64,000 bases of DNA, from NCBI GenBank assembly GCA_037954325.1, contig JBBMNZ010000001.1:27264758-27328757 (forward strand), written 5' to 3'. Shown in pieces: positions 44,886 to 58,200 of this stretch (positions are counted from its first letter, which is position 1; each line of letters begins with the position of its first letter). A model generated the notes under the pieces. That model saw nothing but the letters and a program-made list of their open reading frames with translations, did no database searches and had not been told where the DNA came from. This DNA is from Fistularia commersonii. Taxonomy: Eukaryota > Chordata > Actinopteri > Syngnathiformes > Fistulariidae. Both the position numbers and the translations under genes were made by a program.

Positions 44886-47800
44886 ATGGACACGATAATC
44901 ACACCGGCACCGTCGACCAACGGTAATTATCATAATTAGCCTAGCCTAGCTTAACTTAGCTTAGCTTTGCGCATTTAGGCGTTTGCTTTGGTGCTCCCTT
45001 CCACAGAAGCTAGTTTTGTACCTCCACCTTTTATTGACGACTCTTCTTCTTCCGACTTTACACCTGGCCGGCATGTTTTGTCCGAATCCAGGGGTTTTAG
45101 GTCAGCTGTGTGCGCTGGAGGCCGAGGCGAGGAGGAGTGGCAAGAGTCCGCTCGGCGAGCCGACACGCCTGGAGAAGCTAAGGGTGACCGTTAAGGCGCT
45201 GACCGCGAAGAGGGACCGGCTAAGAGCGGAGGTCCGGGGAAACACAGTAAGAGCAGGGTGGGGTTTACAGGATCCCTGCTTCTTCTTCAACTTCATCTCT
45301 TTTTTTTTTCCACTGCATCCATAAATCTTCTCTTTTGTCTACCTCACCATCCTTCTACCAATACATTCACCATCCATCCTACTTTACCTCCAAAACATCC
45401 AACAAGTGGGCTCATTCCTGGTCCTATCCATCCTTGTTACCCCCAAAGAAAACCTCAATATTTCCTCTGTGGTACATGTGTATCTCTCTGATTATACTTT
45501 TTATTTTTTAATCAAATATCACCCCAAAATTTCCATAGCTGTTTGAACTGTTTATTCGCCTCCTTTCCAAACTCTCCATTGCTGGATTGTTGACCCAAAG
45601 TACTCAAAATCCTCCACCTTCTTTATCTCTCCTCCCTGTGACCTCTCATTTATCCCTTATGGCAGATTATCCAAATTATATTTTTAAGAAAAGTATTGTT
45701 TTTTTTACACATCTCTGTTATTTTTCACTGCATTCTTTGCTGATATTTTGGTTATCTCTTGCAGGATCAGAATATGACCATAATTATGGAGATCAGTGGC
45801 AAGGGGTGGGGGTTCTTGGTTTATTTGATTGTATGAATTATTTTTTCTTTCTTTCTTACTCACCGTAATTTTAATGCTGAATGTATGAATATATGTATTA
45901 CTGCAATGACCTCCAGGAGTGAAGTATGATAATTCAGGTCAGTTTAACAGGGGCATCTCTGTCGATATTCAATTTGCACACCACTACTTTGCTTGCAAAT
46001 CTGCAGAGTTCTAATGCCTGTTGTTACTCTTATCAATATTATTATTTGTGATCATCCTGCAGGAAGAAGATGAGAACACGGCTAAAGACTCGGAGAGCTG
46101 TCAGCTGATGGACAGAAAAAAACAACTTCAATACCTTCTGCATGCACATCATCTCATTGGTACGATGGCATGGGCAGGATGATATATTGACATATTGTGA
46201 TATTTGGATTGCATATTTTTTACATCTTGTCTTACAGTTCTCATCATGAAGACAATAAAGTTGACTTCGACTTCATGATAAGAACTGTAACACAAAATGT
46301 ATGTCTACCCCGAGACACCCATCAGTACAAGTCATTCTTATGCAAAAAAACAACCTTAAAATCAAATTGAAATGACTGAGAAATTTTGCAATTAGTGCTT
46401 TAAATATATGCATGAAATTGCTTAAAAATTTAGACATTATTGCCTGAAAATTTTGCACGTGAAAGACTTTTTCCTCCAAATTGTTAAAATTGGAATTTGA
46501 ATAAAAATACCCAAAATGGAAACAAAAGTCATAATTTTTACATTCAGTCAACATTCTTGTTTTCTATCAGGCACAACATTCCATACCGGAGTAAATACTT
46601 TGATTATGTATTGATACAGAAAGCTTTCTGAATTTAATTCTATTTGTTATTTTCACCTTGATTTAATCATCAGCGTATCACCTCTATGGTCCTTTTTCAC
46701 GGCTAAATTACATGTCATGTCGTTTATAACTCAGCGTTTTGTCGGCTGATGTCACAGGTGGTTACGACATCGTAAAGACCCGCGACGGGAAAGGACTGAG
46801 CGTGTCTTTGGCCACCGCCTATCACGGCGTTTACCTAGACACTTACAACCTGGAGATCGACCTGAAGCCGGTACTGAGGATCACTCGACACAACATCCCC
46901 CCTTCCATCGCGCTGAGCAGGCTGGCTGAGCAGAGCAACATGCAGGCAGATATAAGGGGTTTTCTTGGGACCCTCAGCCAACACCTCAATGCCTTCGCCG
47001 GCCGCCAGCAGCAGCTGAAGCTTGTGAAGGTACCGGTGCCGGCCATTTTTTGTTGTTGAAAAATAACTGTAGCCCTGGTTACTATCAGAAACTTTCAGAC
47101 ATTTACACGGCAGTAAATGTTCAGGGTTTTAAAAGAGACATGGGTTCATATCAGAGGCTGCAAAAGAGTAAGCAGACCTCGAAAGAGGATAGTATTCAGC
47201 GTTGGCCATTTGTGATGTTCTACTCTGTGACAGGAACTCCATGAATCCGTCAACGTGATGGAGAGCAATGCCTTGTGTTCATTACTGGTGCTGATGTTCA
47301 CCGTGCCCAAAACCAATACTGCAATTCTCTGCAAGCTGGAGTACACAAACCACAGAAGATGGCTCCCCACGCGCGTCCACCTGGACTGCGACGGTAAGGT
47401 CTTTCCACTGGACCCGTTTTAGGCAGCGGGACACATTAATACTCTTAAACTCTAGTTCAGGGGTCGGCAACCTTTAACACCCAAAGAGCCATTTGGACCC
47501 GGTTTTCTCGGAAAAGAAAACACTGGGAGCCGCAATTACTTTTTGACGTCTAAAATAAAGGTACCACTGTATATATTGCTTTTTATTACCTTTACACTTT
47601 GTATAAACAAGTGTGTTGTGTGTTGCTTCTGAAATTCACAAAGTATTACGGAGAAAATTAAATTTTATTTATGTAAAGAACTCATTTTGAGCTTTGGGCT
47701 TTCAGAGCGTGTAGCGGAGCCTTCACCTAAATTTTAAAAATAAATCGGGAAAAAAATCACTGTGTCGGTAAACAATAAAAATAAATATTTGCAAAATATC

Positions 47801-48504
47801 TTCATAAATATTTATTTTACCTGGTTTATGGGACTTCTGCTCCTGAACTTCTGCGCACAGCATCTGCAAATCGGGACTTTACCGGCCGGCGGGTATACGG
47901 GGTTCTGCGAGTGTGACGTTATTTTGAGCGGCGAAAAATAATACATATCATTTTATTTAGTAATTCAAGATCACAATAATCTTCCAATTTAGAACTAAAA
48001 GTTAAAAAAAGGAATTAACACAAATGAAATACACTTCAATTAAATACTTATAATTTATGTTCCCAAGCCACTCGGGGCCGCAGTGTAAAGATGAAAGAGC
48101 CGCAGGTTACCGACCCCTGGACTAGTTGTATCACTTTTGGAGAATCCTGACAAATACTTTTGCTAAATGTGTTCCTCTAACCTATCAGGACACCACCACC
48201 ATTGCCTTTTTATGTCTGAGAATTCAGCTGGGTTCAAGATTAGGGAAGAATAAGAAACTGCATAAAAAAAACAAACATGCAGTACAAGAATAGAAGCTAT
48301 GAACTTTTAAATGAAGCTCTATTTTAAATGCATTTATATGTATATATCTCCCTTAATCATGCTCTTAACTTTCACGAAATACCATGTTTTATAGATGAAG
48401 AGCTTTCTGATTCTCCTCCGTGGAAGAGAAACTGCAGCCTACTGATGGACACTCCAGTTCACAAAGCTCTGGAAGAGATGAAGAAAGCGGGGGATATTGT
48501 TTAA
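44886..48504 (+). CDS. cenpo: Centromere protein O
   Basis: Six coding exons join in phase: 44886-44922, 45092-45246, 46063-46159, 46758-47029, 47234-47393, 48395-48504; 276 residues (human 300). CENP-O (yeast Mcm21 family) is part of the CENP-O/P/Q/R/U complex of the inner kinetochore. The N-terminal coiled coil (GVLGQLCALEAEARR ... KRDRLRAEVRG) and the RWD-type core (GKGLSVSLATAYHGVYLDTY, LRITRHNIPPSIALSRLAEQ, LNAFAGRQQQ) align with human CENPO from memory. The acceptor at 45091 is chosen because it keeps phase; the stronger-looking one at 45006 does not. The third intron and others are short except the last, which holds a hAT element. AATAAA-type signals follow near 48887. Confidence 0.87.
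45270..45660 (-). mobile_element. LINE fragment in cenpo intron 2
   Basis: Contains ATCCATAAATCTTCTCTTTT and ACCCCCAAAGAAAACCTCAA, diverged from 9055-9290 in the same orientation. No open frame. The rest of the intron to 46062 is AT-rich. Confidence 0.55.
47458..48119. mobile_element. hAT-like element, 662 bp, last intron of cenpo
   Basis: Ends CAGGGGTCGGCAACC and GGTTACCGACCCCTG are inverted repeats; flanks CTCTAGTT and GACTAGTT agree at 6 of 8 positions. Confidence 0.8.
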
Positions 48505-49067
48505 TTTATTAAGAGCAACTTTGAGATTTAAAAGAACTGTAAAACACAGAAACATTGTATGTATTTTATATAAGAGCAATATTTGTTACACTTTAGGTAA
48601 TGACCTTTGACTACGCAGTAATATAGATCCACGCTTCTGTACATATCTTGGCTACAACATTATATAATTTTTGATACTTTGTTGAATGTAGGTTTAGGAG
48701 TTAATGTCACTTATTTGAGTTTAAGAACTGAAAACAACTGACATTCAAACTGTATAACTCAGTTGTGCTGCTATCGCACTAAAATCTGGTCCCTTCCGAA
48801 CATCGCAAAGTCTCAATCACATGACTTATAGTCCTGTTCTGGTTGTTACAGTCTATTTTACTCTGACATTTGTTGAAATAAACACCTTGAAACCTTTTAA
48901 ATAGGGCTTAAATATCAGCTGATTTATTCATTACTCGGGGGAAAAAAAAAAATTCTTCCATCTATCAGATGCAACTTCCGCTCCTGAAAGCATGTCAGGC
49001 CTTTAGAATAAAATTCAGCTGTAAAAAAAAAAAACACATTGACATTCCTCATGGGAGATTTTTGAAG
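48505..49067. other. Intergenic: converging 3' ends
   Basis: AT-rich sequence between cenpo (+) and the 49068 gene (-). AAATAAAC near 48887 fits the cenpo poly(A) signal. No other element seen. Confidence 0.5.
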
Positions 49068-49646
49068 TCACTCCGTTCTCCATTTTTCCTTCAGAATTTC
49101 AGCAAACGCTGTCATCCTTTTGTGTAAAGTTTCAGTCTGAACCCGTTTCAGACGCTCGGTTTCCTCCCACGCTTCCAGACGTTTCCGGGCCAACTCCCTC
49201 GCCGATATCGAGTCTATCCTCGCAATGTTTTTCATCTGCATCAGCGACACGTTGGTCCCTATTTTCCCTCGATGTCTCACCGTATTGTTTGCGGGGAATG
49301 CGGATATAGACCGGCTCTGCTCCAGCAGCTGGACTTCCTGTGACGCACTGGAAGCCAGCATCCTGCCGTCAGATGTGTGTCTCAGCCTGAGGCGTATCTC
49401 TGAATTCCTGCGCTCGCCGATTTCTCTCATGGCTATTTGGACTCTGGCTTTTGGCTCGCACACTTTGAGCAGAGCCACTCTTTCCTGGTCATCGGTCAGC
49501 TTGTTCCGTCTCCGCCGCAGCAGCGTGCAGGTGTATCGGTACTGCTTGTCCAGCAGGGCGAGTTTGGATTGGAGATCTTTGTCCTCCTTCAGGTTCAGAA
49601 CTCTCACCGCTCTCTGTAACGCAGGACCTTGGTACGTTTGAGCCAT
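49068..49646 (-). CDS. Uncharacterised basic helical protein, apparently intronless
   Basis: One frame of 191 codons plus TGA-type stop context from ATG 49646 (GTCATGG, good Kozak context) to 49068. An in-frame extension upstream to 49703 exists but has weaker support. I do not recognise the family. The protein is rich in Arg, Lys, Glu and Leu, with predicted long helices: LLRRRRNKLTDDQERVALLK near residues 38-57 and ARELARKRLEAWEETERLKR near 150-170; it has no signal peptide, membrane segment or zinc motif. Codon composition is clearly coding-like and richer in GC than the flanks, and there is no transposon motif. It stands tail-to-tail with cenpo. It could be a lineage-specific gene, a retrogene, or a single large exon of a longer gene. 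Confidence 0.6.
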   Translation of the reverse strand: MAQTYQGPALQRAVRVLNLKEDKDLQSKLALLDKQYRYTCTLLRRRRNKLTDDQERVALLKVCEPKARVQIAMREIGERRNSEIRLRLRHTSDGRMLASSASQEVQLLEQSRSISAFPANNTVRHRGKIGTNVSLMQMKNIARIDSISARELARKRLEAWEETERLKRVQTETLHKRMTAFAEILKEKWRTE

Positions 49647-49703
49647 GACATACCAGACGTGAAGATTTTTGAAGACCCACATCCACTCAAACCGCTGACT
49701 CAA

Positions 49704-52700
49704 TTTTCCAGGTCTAGAGAATCAGAGAAAAAAGCTAAAAAGTCTTGGAAAATTAATTTCAAACGTTCTGTTTTGCCAATCCGTGACTATGATCCACCTG
49801 TGTCAGGATTAAAATCTGATACGAAGTTGTAAAATTCACTTGAATCATGTTCACTGGGCTCTTGTCAAAAGAAATAAACTGGAAAGAGTGACTCGAAAAA
49901 AAAAATTCAAAAATTCTTGGAAAAATCAGGAAAATTTGAAAGCGATGACTTAAAAGCCTGCAGGGGCTAAAAATTAAGAACACAAGAAACTAAATATGTG
50001 CATATACGGGTAAAATGACCAGAAAAGGAACAATCCACAACAAACACACTGCCATAGTAAAGTGAAAAATGATGACGTATTTTTACTTCCAAACAATTCC
50101 TACTTGGAAATTGAGGAAAGAGATTAAAAAATATTCCTTTGTCAAGCCTGTCGTGGCGGAAGTAAGGATATTGTAACATACGCAAGTCTAATCATTTCTG
50201 AGAAAGGAGACCCCGAGTCCACATCCTGAATTAAATCTGTCTGATATAAAAGTTATTTCCTCACCCGATGGAAGTTTTCTTTCCAACATAGTGGTTGCGC
50301 AGGTGTGTGTGTGTGCTGCTATGGTTGTGTATCTGTGATGTGTAACACAAGCCTTCTGTGTTTGAGTTGAAGAGCGCGGCGTTGCTGGCGAGTGTGAGCG
50401 TGTTTCTTTGTGCGCTGACAAAATCCTCACACGATTCAATTACAGGTGACCTTCGGGGTGAGGTGACGTGGCCTCTGATCAATACATATTGATTTCGCGT
50501 TAAATCAAAGAAGAACATGCTCTTGCATAGGTTGTGTTTTGTCGAGTAAAACATCTTCAATTTTTTTACATGTTTTTACGCTTCAGGGGTTGCAATATTG
50601 TAGATCCATGTTATTTACATAAAAAAATGTAAGTCGGTTATGTATCTATAAGTACTTTACAGTATAGGTTAATGTTTCATCTTGCATTAAGATTTAATGT
50701 GTATTTAAAACAAATTTAGCCTTAGAATATCTACATGTGTGAAATGCTAATTGTATTACGATTATTATTATTCAGGAAAAATGTTAATCAAAAAATTCTC
50801 AGTTGCTGGTTCAGAGGCTAACTGAGCCACCTGCTGCCCAGAATCAGGAATACAAGCAGGGGTTCACACATTATTGGACCATTGGACAATGATGCTCGAA
50901 ATAATTTAATCTACAATATATAAAGATATAAATAAACAATGATGTAAACAGCTTTCTTTATAATTTCTTGAAATGCAAATTTGAACTGCAGCCACTTCTT
51001 TTGTAGACCATCCTTAATGTTGTGTTTGCAACCACTTTCCAGCTCTGATTTTTTTTACGCCAGGGTTTGTTTGCATCCTGTTGTATCCACCAGCTAATGA
51101 TGACATTAATCGATTGGATCGTAACATTTTTATGACAAACTTTAAAAAAAACAAAAATGCAATGACCGCCAAAGAAGAGCCGAAATTGTGGGTGAAAGTC
51201 CCGGTTGGGGATTTTGAGATTTTAACCGGTTCCTCCTAAAACTGGCCCAGAAGAAGACAATGGCAGCGGCAAGCAGGACCCGACGCTATTTATTTTTGTC
51301 ACTCTATTTATATCGGTGTTTAGTTCTAGTCGTGTATTTTTCACCCTCTCTGTTCCTCAATGTTGCCCATTATCATCCCTGATGGTGTTGTTGTCTATTT
51401 ATCTGCGGTCTATTTATTTGTGGATTTTTTTGTTTTGCTATCTTCTATCTTCTTCCTTTCTATCCATATTTATATTCATATTTACATTAATATTATTTCC
51501 TTTTTTTTCCCTCAGACATCCTAACTGTTATGCTGCTGTGACAGAGGGATTTCCTTTTATTCAATTTTTTTGTAATTTTAAAACATCTTATTTTATTACC
51601 TTTATGCTATGTATAAACAGAATGTGTTTTATTTTTTTTGTTTTGTTTTTTTTTAAATTAATGACCAACTGCAGAGAAAACAAAATTACATTTCCGCATG
51701 CAAAAAATTATTTTAAACTCCTATTTGAGTCCTTCTTTTATTTATGACAAAAAAATTAAAAACGCCAAACATAATTTATCCAGCTTTAGCAAAGCAACAA
51801 TGCTGTCATCCTTTTATTGGCACGTGCAGTCGCTTATTAAGAGTGACAAAAATAATTTAACATGTTTTATTTAGATGTTCCAAAATCACCATAATCTTTA
51901 AATTTTAAAATTACATTTAAAAAATGATCGAACAAAAATGAAATACAAGAAAATTTGAAGAGAATAACTTTTTTTTTTTTTAAAAAAAAGGCACCATAAA
52001 TGGCTTGAATATATTTTTATAACTCTGAAACACTGCATTACTTAAATTAGCTGTGAACACGGTGAAATCATTTCTTATATCCAATAATTTAAATTATCAA
52101 GCAACAGTCCAATCACTTCTTCAAATGTTTTAAATCATAGAGATAATTTGTCCGTTTGATTTATTTGGATTGAAGTTTGTCAGAATAAAGTTTTAAGTCA
52201 TGAGTGTCTTTGAGGACTTAACTGCCCAATCTTAATTTTTGACTAGTTATTTGGGTGCAGCTTAAACCAGAGATTATCCCTCCCGTGTATGGATTTGTTA
52301 GACGCTGGAAATGGGATTAATTTGGTTAATTTGCAGGGATCAGTCACATTGCCAGTCAATGTTGATACTCTTTTCAACAGCTTTGTTGCAACATTATTGC
52401 GAAAAAACTCCGTCACCACCGAATTGCACCATTAGACTGCTAAGTTTAACGTCGTCATCCCATCCTGGGAGACATTTTTATCCCCAAATACACAAATGCA
52501 CCTATAAAAATAATAGGTCTTCTACGAGGACACGCACTGGAAAGAACACCAGACACACATTTTGCTAAAATGTTTTTGTTTTGTTTTTTCACCTGCCCGT
52601 TGCCAACTGAAGGTCACAGTCTGTTACACTCAAGTGTCTGGAAGGGAAATATTTTTTCTATTTCTTGTGAGAAATAAGTCCACCTGCGCTTTATGTTTGT

Positions 52701-53390
52701 TCACATAGTTGTGTTTTTGTCTGCAAAACTGGAGCATTTAAGCACATTTCCTGGCATGGTGTCGTCTTTTCCATGCTTTCCATGCTTTTTTGTTTTGTCT
52801 AATTAGACTGTCCACATTTAGACAAGAGACTAAACTTGCTGGATGCGTTTTTTTGTTTTTTTTTTTAACCTGCTCATTTTCCCTACACCTGTTTTGACAT
52901 ATTTTTTTAAAAATAAAAATGGAAACGTGGGATGATCAATTCTGATTTCCTATTACAGATTCCTTCCCAGTCTCCCGTACAATCACATCCAACCAGGACT
53001 TTTATGGACCATTTTTCCCAAAACTGTTCACAGTCATTGCTGAAATAGTGATTTCCAGAGTGACCTGAGCTCAGACGAGGGTGAGATTTTTTTTCTTCCT
53101 CTCTTTGCTTCCTCTTAGTCATTAATGAAAGAAAATTAAAAAAAAAAAAACACCCACATGCATTTTCTCCAAGTTCTGCTTTTTGCTGATTTTATGTGAA
53201 GATAACTAAAAGTTACTACTTTATAGAACAATTTAAAAAAAACAGTGGTCAATTTTCAAATCTATTGGTTTCTTATTAAAGGAAAGGATAAAGCCCCACA
53301 TGCACACCCTGATTTTTATATCTTACCAATCGCCTCTCCGACCATGAAGGACGTTGATGACTGCACGGGCTGCCAGGAACTTCCCTCTGG
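49704..53390. other. Long intergenic, AT-rich
   Basis: No coding exon recognised. 51300-51560 resembles a LINE 3' tail region (T-rich, ends GCTGTGACAGAGGGATTTCC). 50160-50560 is less AT-rich but shows no domain. Confidence 0.5.
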
Positions 53391-53401
53391 TCAAACCCAT
53401 G

Positions 53402-53492
53402 TCACGGCTCTCCGTCCGGGGGTTGACAGATGGCGCCTCTGCTGGAAGCGTCGGAGAAGCCTTCCAGGTCGGAGTATTCCTCCGCCGCTGAC
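53402..53492 (-). other. Exon-like segment with acidic reading frame
   Basis: After an acceptor (TTATTTTAAAG) one frame codes for SAAEEYSDLEGFSDASSRGA and ends GEP-stop at 53402-53404. It may be a 3' exon of the 49068 gene's neighbour or chance. Phase does not match dnajc5g exon 3 in this frame. Confidence 0.2.
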
Positions 53493-55137
53493 CTTTAAAA
53501 TAAGAAGAAAGAAGACGATCCAACTACGATTTCGTTAGGGTTGAATATCTGGTGGACCTGAAGATGAGGAGGAGACACGGTTTTGTCGATCAGGTGTTTT
53601 TTCTCTGAATTCTGAGTTTAACCTGAGTTTATTTAAACAAATACATGTTTGTCAAGCAGGTTAAGAGAGAGAAGAATGTTCAACTCATTGAGGAAATTCA
53701 ATTTTTAGCTGAAATGAAAAAGATCTAAATTAACAATATAAAGAGTTTATTCCAGAGTGTATTCACACACACAAATTTGCAATTTATAATCAATGCAGTC
53801 CAACTTAACACTAAATCAACATTTCTATAAACAGCGTAAAGATAAAATACATTACAGCTCACAACGTTTCAGGCTTCGTCTCAATATACGTTGCATATCG
53901 CAAAAACTACAAATGTACATCTCAATTTACATTAAAAAAAAAACAGGATTGCTGAGTTTAATATGAAAATTACCTCACCCAAAGCTGAAATTTCATTTGG
54001 AAAACAACCCCCCCGACACATCTCAAATATCCAGGACAAAGAAGAACAAAAAGGCATCCAATTGAAATAAAAAAGTGTAATATCAAATATCAATATGTAG
54101 GTGTCTCCACAGTACCTTTTGCATGCGCCTCGTGTTTTCTTAATACTCAAGGAATGATGCAAATGATGTTGCTGTGCCATATTACACCAAGTATGTATCA
54201 GCAGAAAAATTCAAATTACATCTTTAAAAAAAAAAAAAGCGATAGAAATTCTTATGCAAGACTTTTTGTGTGGATTTTGTCGTTTGCGCATTTGGAAAAC
54301 AGGTTGTGTGTTTTGTCCCAGTTCCAAGTATGTAAATAATTATATTCAGACCCGTTTTCAGCCAAATATGGGAAAAAGTGTCAGTCCTCAAATTCGATAC
54401 AGCGTCGTGGGGAGGCTGAGGAACCAAAGGTCCATCCTGGAATAACGATTTACCGCGGCTCCCCATCAAATGACATCTTGGTCTTGAAAAAATATCCTTG
54501 TGATCGAACTACACGCAGCTGAATGTCTTCGTAGAGCAAACATCTGAGATCCTGATATGAAGAAGAAGAAGCGAAAATGTTGGTCTTTTTTTCTTGCGTC
54601 TCAGAGACGCAGAGAGACTGTAGCTTTGGCACGGTTTTTGGATGGCGTGCACCTTCGGCGGGCGCATCTGGTCACGCAGAAAGGGCAGAGAGTCCGAGTA
54701 ACCTGAATTAGAGTCTCCTGTTACATTCAATAAAATTACCGTGACCTTGAATTCGCCTCGGGCTCAGCTGGACCGCGGCGGCAGCTTTAGGATTGGCAGT
54801 TTAAAGTGCACGTGACGAACAGCTATCCAAGAGCAGACCCGGCGAGCGAGGCCTTGATCTACATGGCTTCTAGTCCAGACACAACCCTGCATAAAAAGTT
54901 AAAAAAGAAAATAAATAGTGGCGCGATCGAAGACAAACTCGCTGACTTGTGAAAGAAAACAAATATGGCACATTTATAATGTAAACAACAGCCCCTCGGA
55001 GAACGGCGGATGTTCTGCACATCCTTAACACTCGCAGGAAAGACAACGGGGAGCTGCTTTCGTCCACAGAATCAGCAAGAGTGACGGACGCCGGTGTTTC
55101 GGTGCAGGGTCGGAAGACGCCGGACCCGGGTGACGAC

Positions 55138-55223
55138 TCATTCGCCTTGCGGCAGAGGGATGGCTCCGCCCCCTGGGCTGCCATTCATGGCGTGAGGCTG
55201 AATCACTATGGGGACATCCTCGC
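55138..55223 (-). other. dnajc5g: dnajc5g last exon (distal C-terminus)
   Basis: Acceptor CTTCTGCAG; phase 1 entry gives GEDVPIVIQPHAMNGSPGGG and a stop at 55138-55140. The VPIVIQP motif matches the start of the CSP-alpha C-terminal segment (DTPIVIQP) as I remember it. Confidence 0.7.
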
Positions 55224-58200
55224 CTGCAGAAGGTCACAAGAGGTCCAGGGTCAAAACCACAGATTGTTTGATCATTTTAAGCAGAAGAGAAAATAAAGAC
55301 TGTCCAGACTTTTTTTTTTTTTTTTTTAAGCGAGAGCATCTCGTGATAACATCGTTGTTCTCCTGCACAAGGAGAGGTGTGTACAGAAATAAAATAAAGT
55401 TTGTGAAAACCCAAATTCCTCTGTTTTTTTTATTGAAAACCATAATTTTTTCATGAACTATATAGTTTATCCTGCAATCAGGCTCGCAGGAATGCTGGAG
55501 TCTAGTCTTGGTTGAGAAGCAGCCATCTCGGAACGTTGCATAGCAGCTAAAACAGATCGATAAGTTATTTCAAAATGAACAAGAATTCAGAATTCATATA
55601 AACCAGGGGTGGGCAAACTTTTTGGCTCAGGGGCTGCATTGACTTAAAATTTAACAGACCGGCCGGGTCAGCAAAAGATACGATACATATAATAAAAAAT
55701 ACAACGCACTTGTTAACAGTACATATCAGACTAGTCTGACATTTGTTTTGAAAATAAAACCAGCTTGGTTTTGAAGGCTCTGACGTTTGCTTACATTTCA
55801 TGCACAAACCAGTTATTCTCTTGTAGCTTCACGTCCAGCTCATTCATGTGTGTCACATAAGTGTCATGTATGTCCACGGTAAAGGCTAAAATCACAAAGC
55901 CAATCTGTGTCATTCAGCTCAGGAAAATTCTCAAGTAGCTCCAAAAATGAAATAATCTCCATTTTGAGCTCCCACATTAATTGATCCAAACATTCAATCA
56001 TTCAAATCAAGTATGAATTCTGTACCGATCTTTGGTTGGGCCGGATTAAAACGACCAACGGGCCGGATGTGGCCCGCGGGCCGTAGTTTGCCCGTCCCTG
56101 ATACAAACGCTAGTTGAAAAACAGCAACGTGGACATTGTATTAAGGAGCTTTCCCCCAAAATTTAAGAAAAAACAGAAACACACACACACTGCTGGCCCT
56201 GCATGAGACACACCATTATGGCTGTTGTGGGTTTTAGTCATGTGACTTTCCATTCCGTGTTCATCTGTATCAACATTGCAAAAACTGTGATTTTACGATT
56301 GCAAAATTTGTAAATTCCTGCTTCGCGGGCCAATCCTGATGCATTACATAATGCTACTATCACGTCATGGATCTCAGCGTATCACAGGATGGCCTTAATC
56401 ATCAGAATCTCTCACGTAACCATGCAAGCACTGATTCACGCTGGCCAAGAATCCGCCACCTTCATCCAAACTGCTTCAAACTAGTTCAGCAATTTCCAAA
56501 GCTTCCTGGCCGACACAGAGAGACGCTAATAGAAATATTTTATCAGATGACATCAATCCTCATGTGCCTCTGGGTGGCGTCTCGGAATTTTGTTGATCAG
56601 AAAATTCCGAGGCGCAGTTTTGCAGTGGCAAAAAAAAAAAACAATGAAAAATAGATGTTGAGTGAGATATCTTCTCCAATTAATTCTGCAAATTTTTTAA
56701 GAGTGTAAAACAAAACCTCATTTAGATTAAGGCTGAACAAGTCACGCGTTCTGTCTCTCGGGAGCGGTCTAGAAAAGGTTTATAAAAATGGATTTGTTTT
56801 ACAAACATTTTCATTTACTGGGAAGTCCGAGTGCTGCAGGGGGTGTCAGATTGTCGTGGTGAATAAAACCTTCCTTTTTAAGCCGTATTACCAGGAAACA
56901 ACCGTGCCAGATGAAGACAAGTGTGTGCAGATATGCAGCACTAGAAAAACTGAGCATTACAGGCTGGACAGCAGCAGAATGAAGCCAAATCTAGATCAAA
57001 ACAAGGTAATGAAGCAACCGTCTATCTGCACAGACCAGCCAGTGCATGTACATATACTGGTAAATTTGGAATTTGGGGTTGTGACTTTCATTTCTTAAAA
57101 AAAAGAAAAGAAAAGGGGGATAAATCACTTTAGCGTCCACACCCAGGAGGCCTAATCTTTCCCATCAGAATATTCATTTGATCCTAAATAGTTAGCCAGC
57201 TGTAAAAAAAAAAAAAAAAACAAGCAAACAAAAACAAATAAATCAATACTATATAGTCAAACTATCATAGCAGTGATGTGTTAGCTTCAATTTTCTTTTC
57301 TAAATGGAAATGTTTTTGCAAAAGTGGAATAAAACATGCGGCTTGAGGAGAAATTACGAGTGGGTCCTGTGGCTTTGCCCAACAGTTCTATCTTCTGAAC
57401 ACCATAATATTCATTTCTCCCCCGTCCCTGCATTGCAGAGGGTCACTCCAAACAACATCGGGGTGATCCTTGTATTGGAAATGAATGTTCTGTCTGAATT
57501 ATTCAAAGAAAGACCAGGATTCCGATGAGGAGTTCAAGCAAGCGAGGGAAACGCCAATGACAGTAGAAATGAGCAGTGCAGATTTTATGCGTGAGTGACA
57601 GAGACGTTGCACAAGGCAATTATGATATTAGTATTTTAGACGGTTAAATAGTGTGAATAATAAAACGCAATTAATGCAGTAAATGACTGAGTTAAACGGG
57701 AGAGGAAAAGTAGCTGCAAGCTTTACGTTTATGACACCCACTGGCAAACAGTAATCATTCAATATAACATATACACCCCATATTATCAGCGTGTTTTGGC
57801 ATTTTTTGAAAAAAATACATTGATGCAAGCTACCAAAACAGACTAGTTTTCAGTAACCGAGCGTGCCATTGAGCTCTGTTAGTCAAGCGAGCAGCTCAGG
57901 ACGAGGGTCAACGTTACCTGACGTGGCGTCACCGTTACTAGAGGCGTCAGGGGCGCCGCTCGAGCTCGGCTGAATGTTTATGACAGTGTCTCCTGCTGTG
58001 AGATAGAACGCAACACTGAGCACACCGTCGCCGCTTCGCACCGCGGGGAGATCGACTTGTATAGGAGGATGAATTTAAAGTGCGCCCCTCTGTGGGGGAG
58101 GCTTCAACTCCGCTTGGCGACAGTCACTTTACGGTTCACGGCATCAGTTTTGCTCAAATGAGTGCATGTTTGACTCCAGATGTACTTCGAGTTCTGCAAC

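Noticed and set aside
44983..45324. cenpo exon 2 extended to both sides as one open frame
   Set aside because: The frame is right in 45092-45246 but continues into intron after GTAAGA; upstream part is intron in the chosen model.
45768..45806. Possible extra cenpo exon after a CTTGCAG acceptor
   Set aside because: No usable donor follows and exons 2 and 3 already join in phase 0.
54870..55184. Minus-strand frame of 104 codons at 55 kb
   Set aside because: It overlaps the dnajc5g last exon in another frame; the exon frame (VPIVIQP) is supported by splice phase and family motif.
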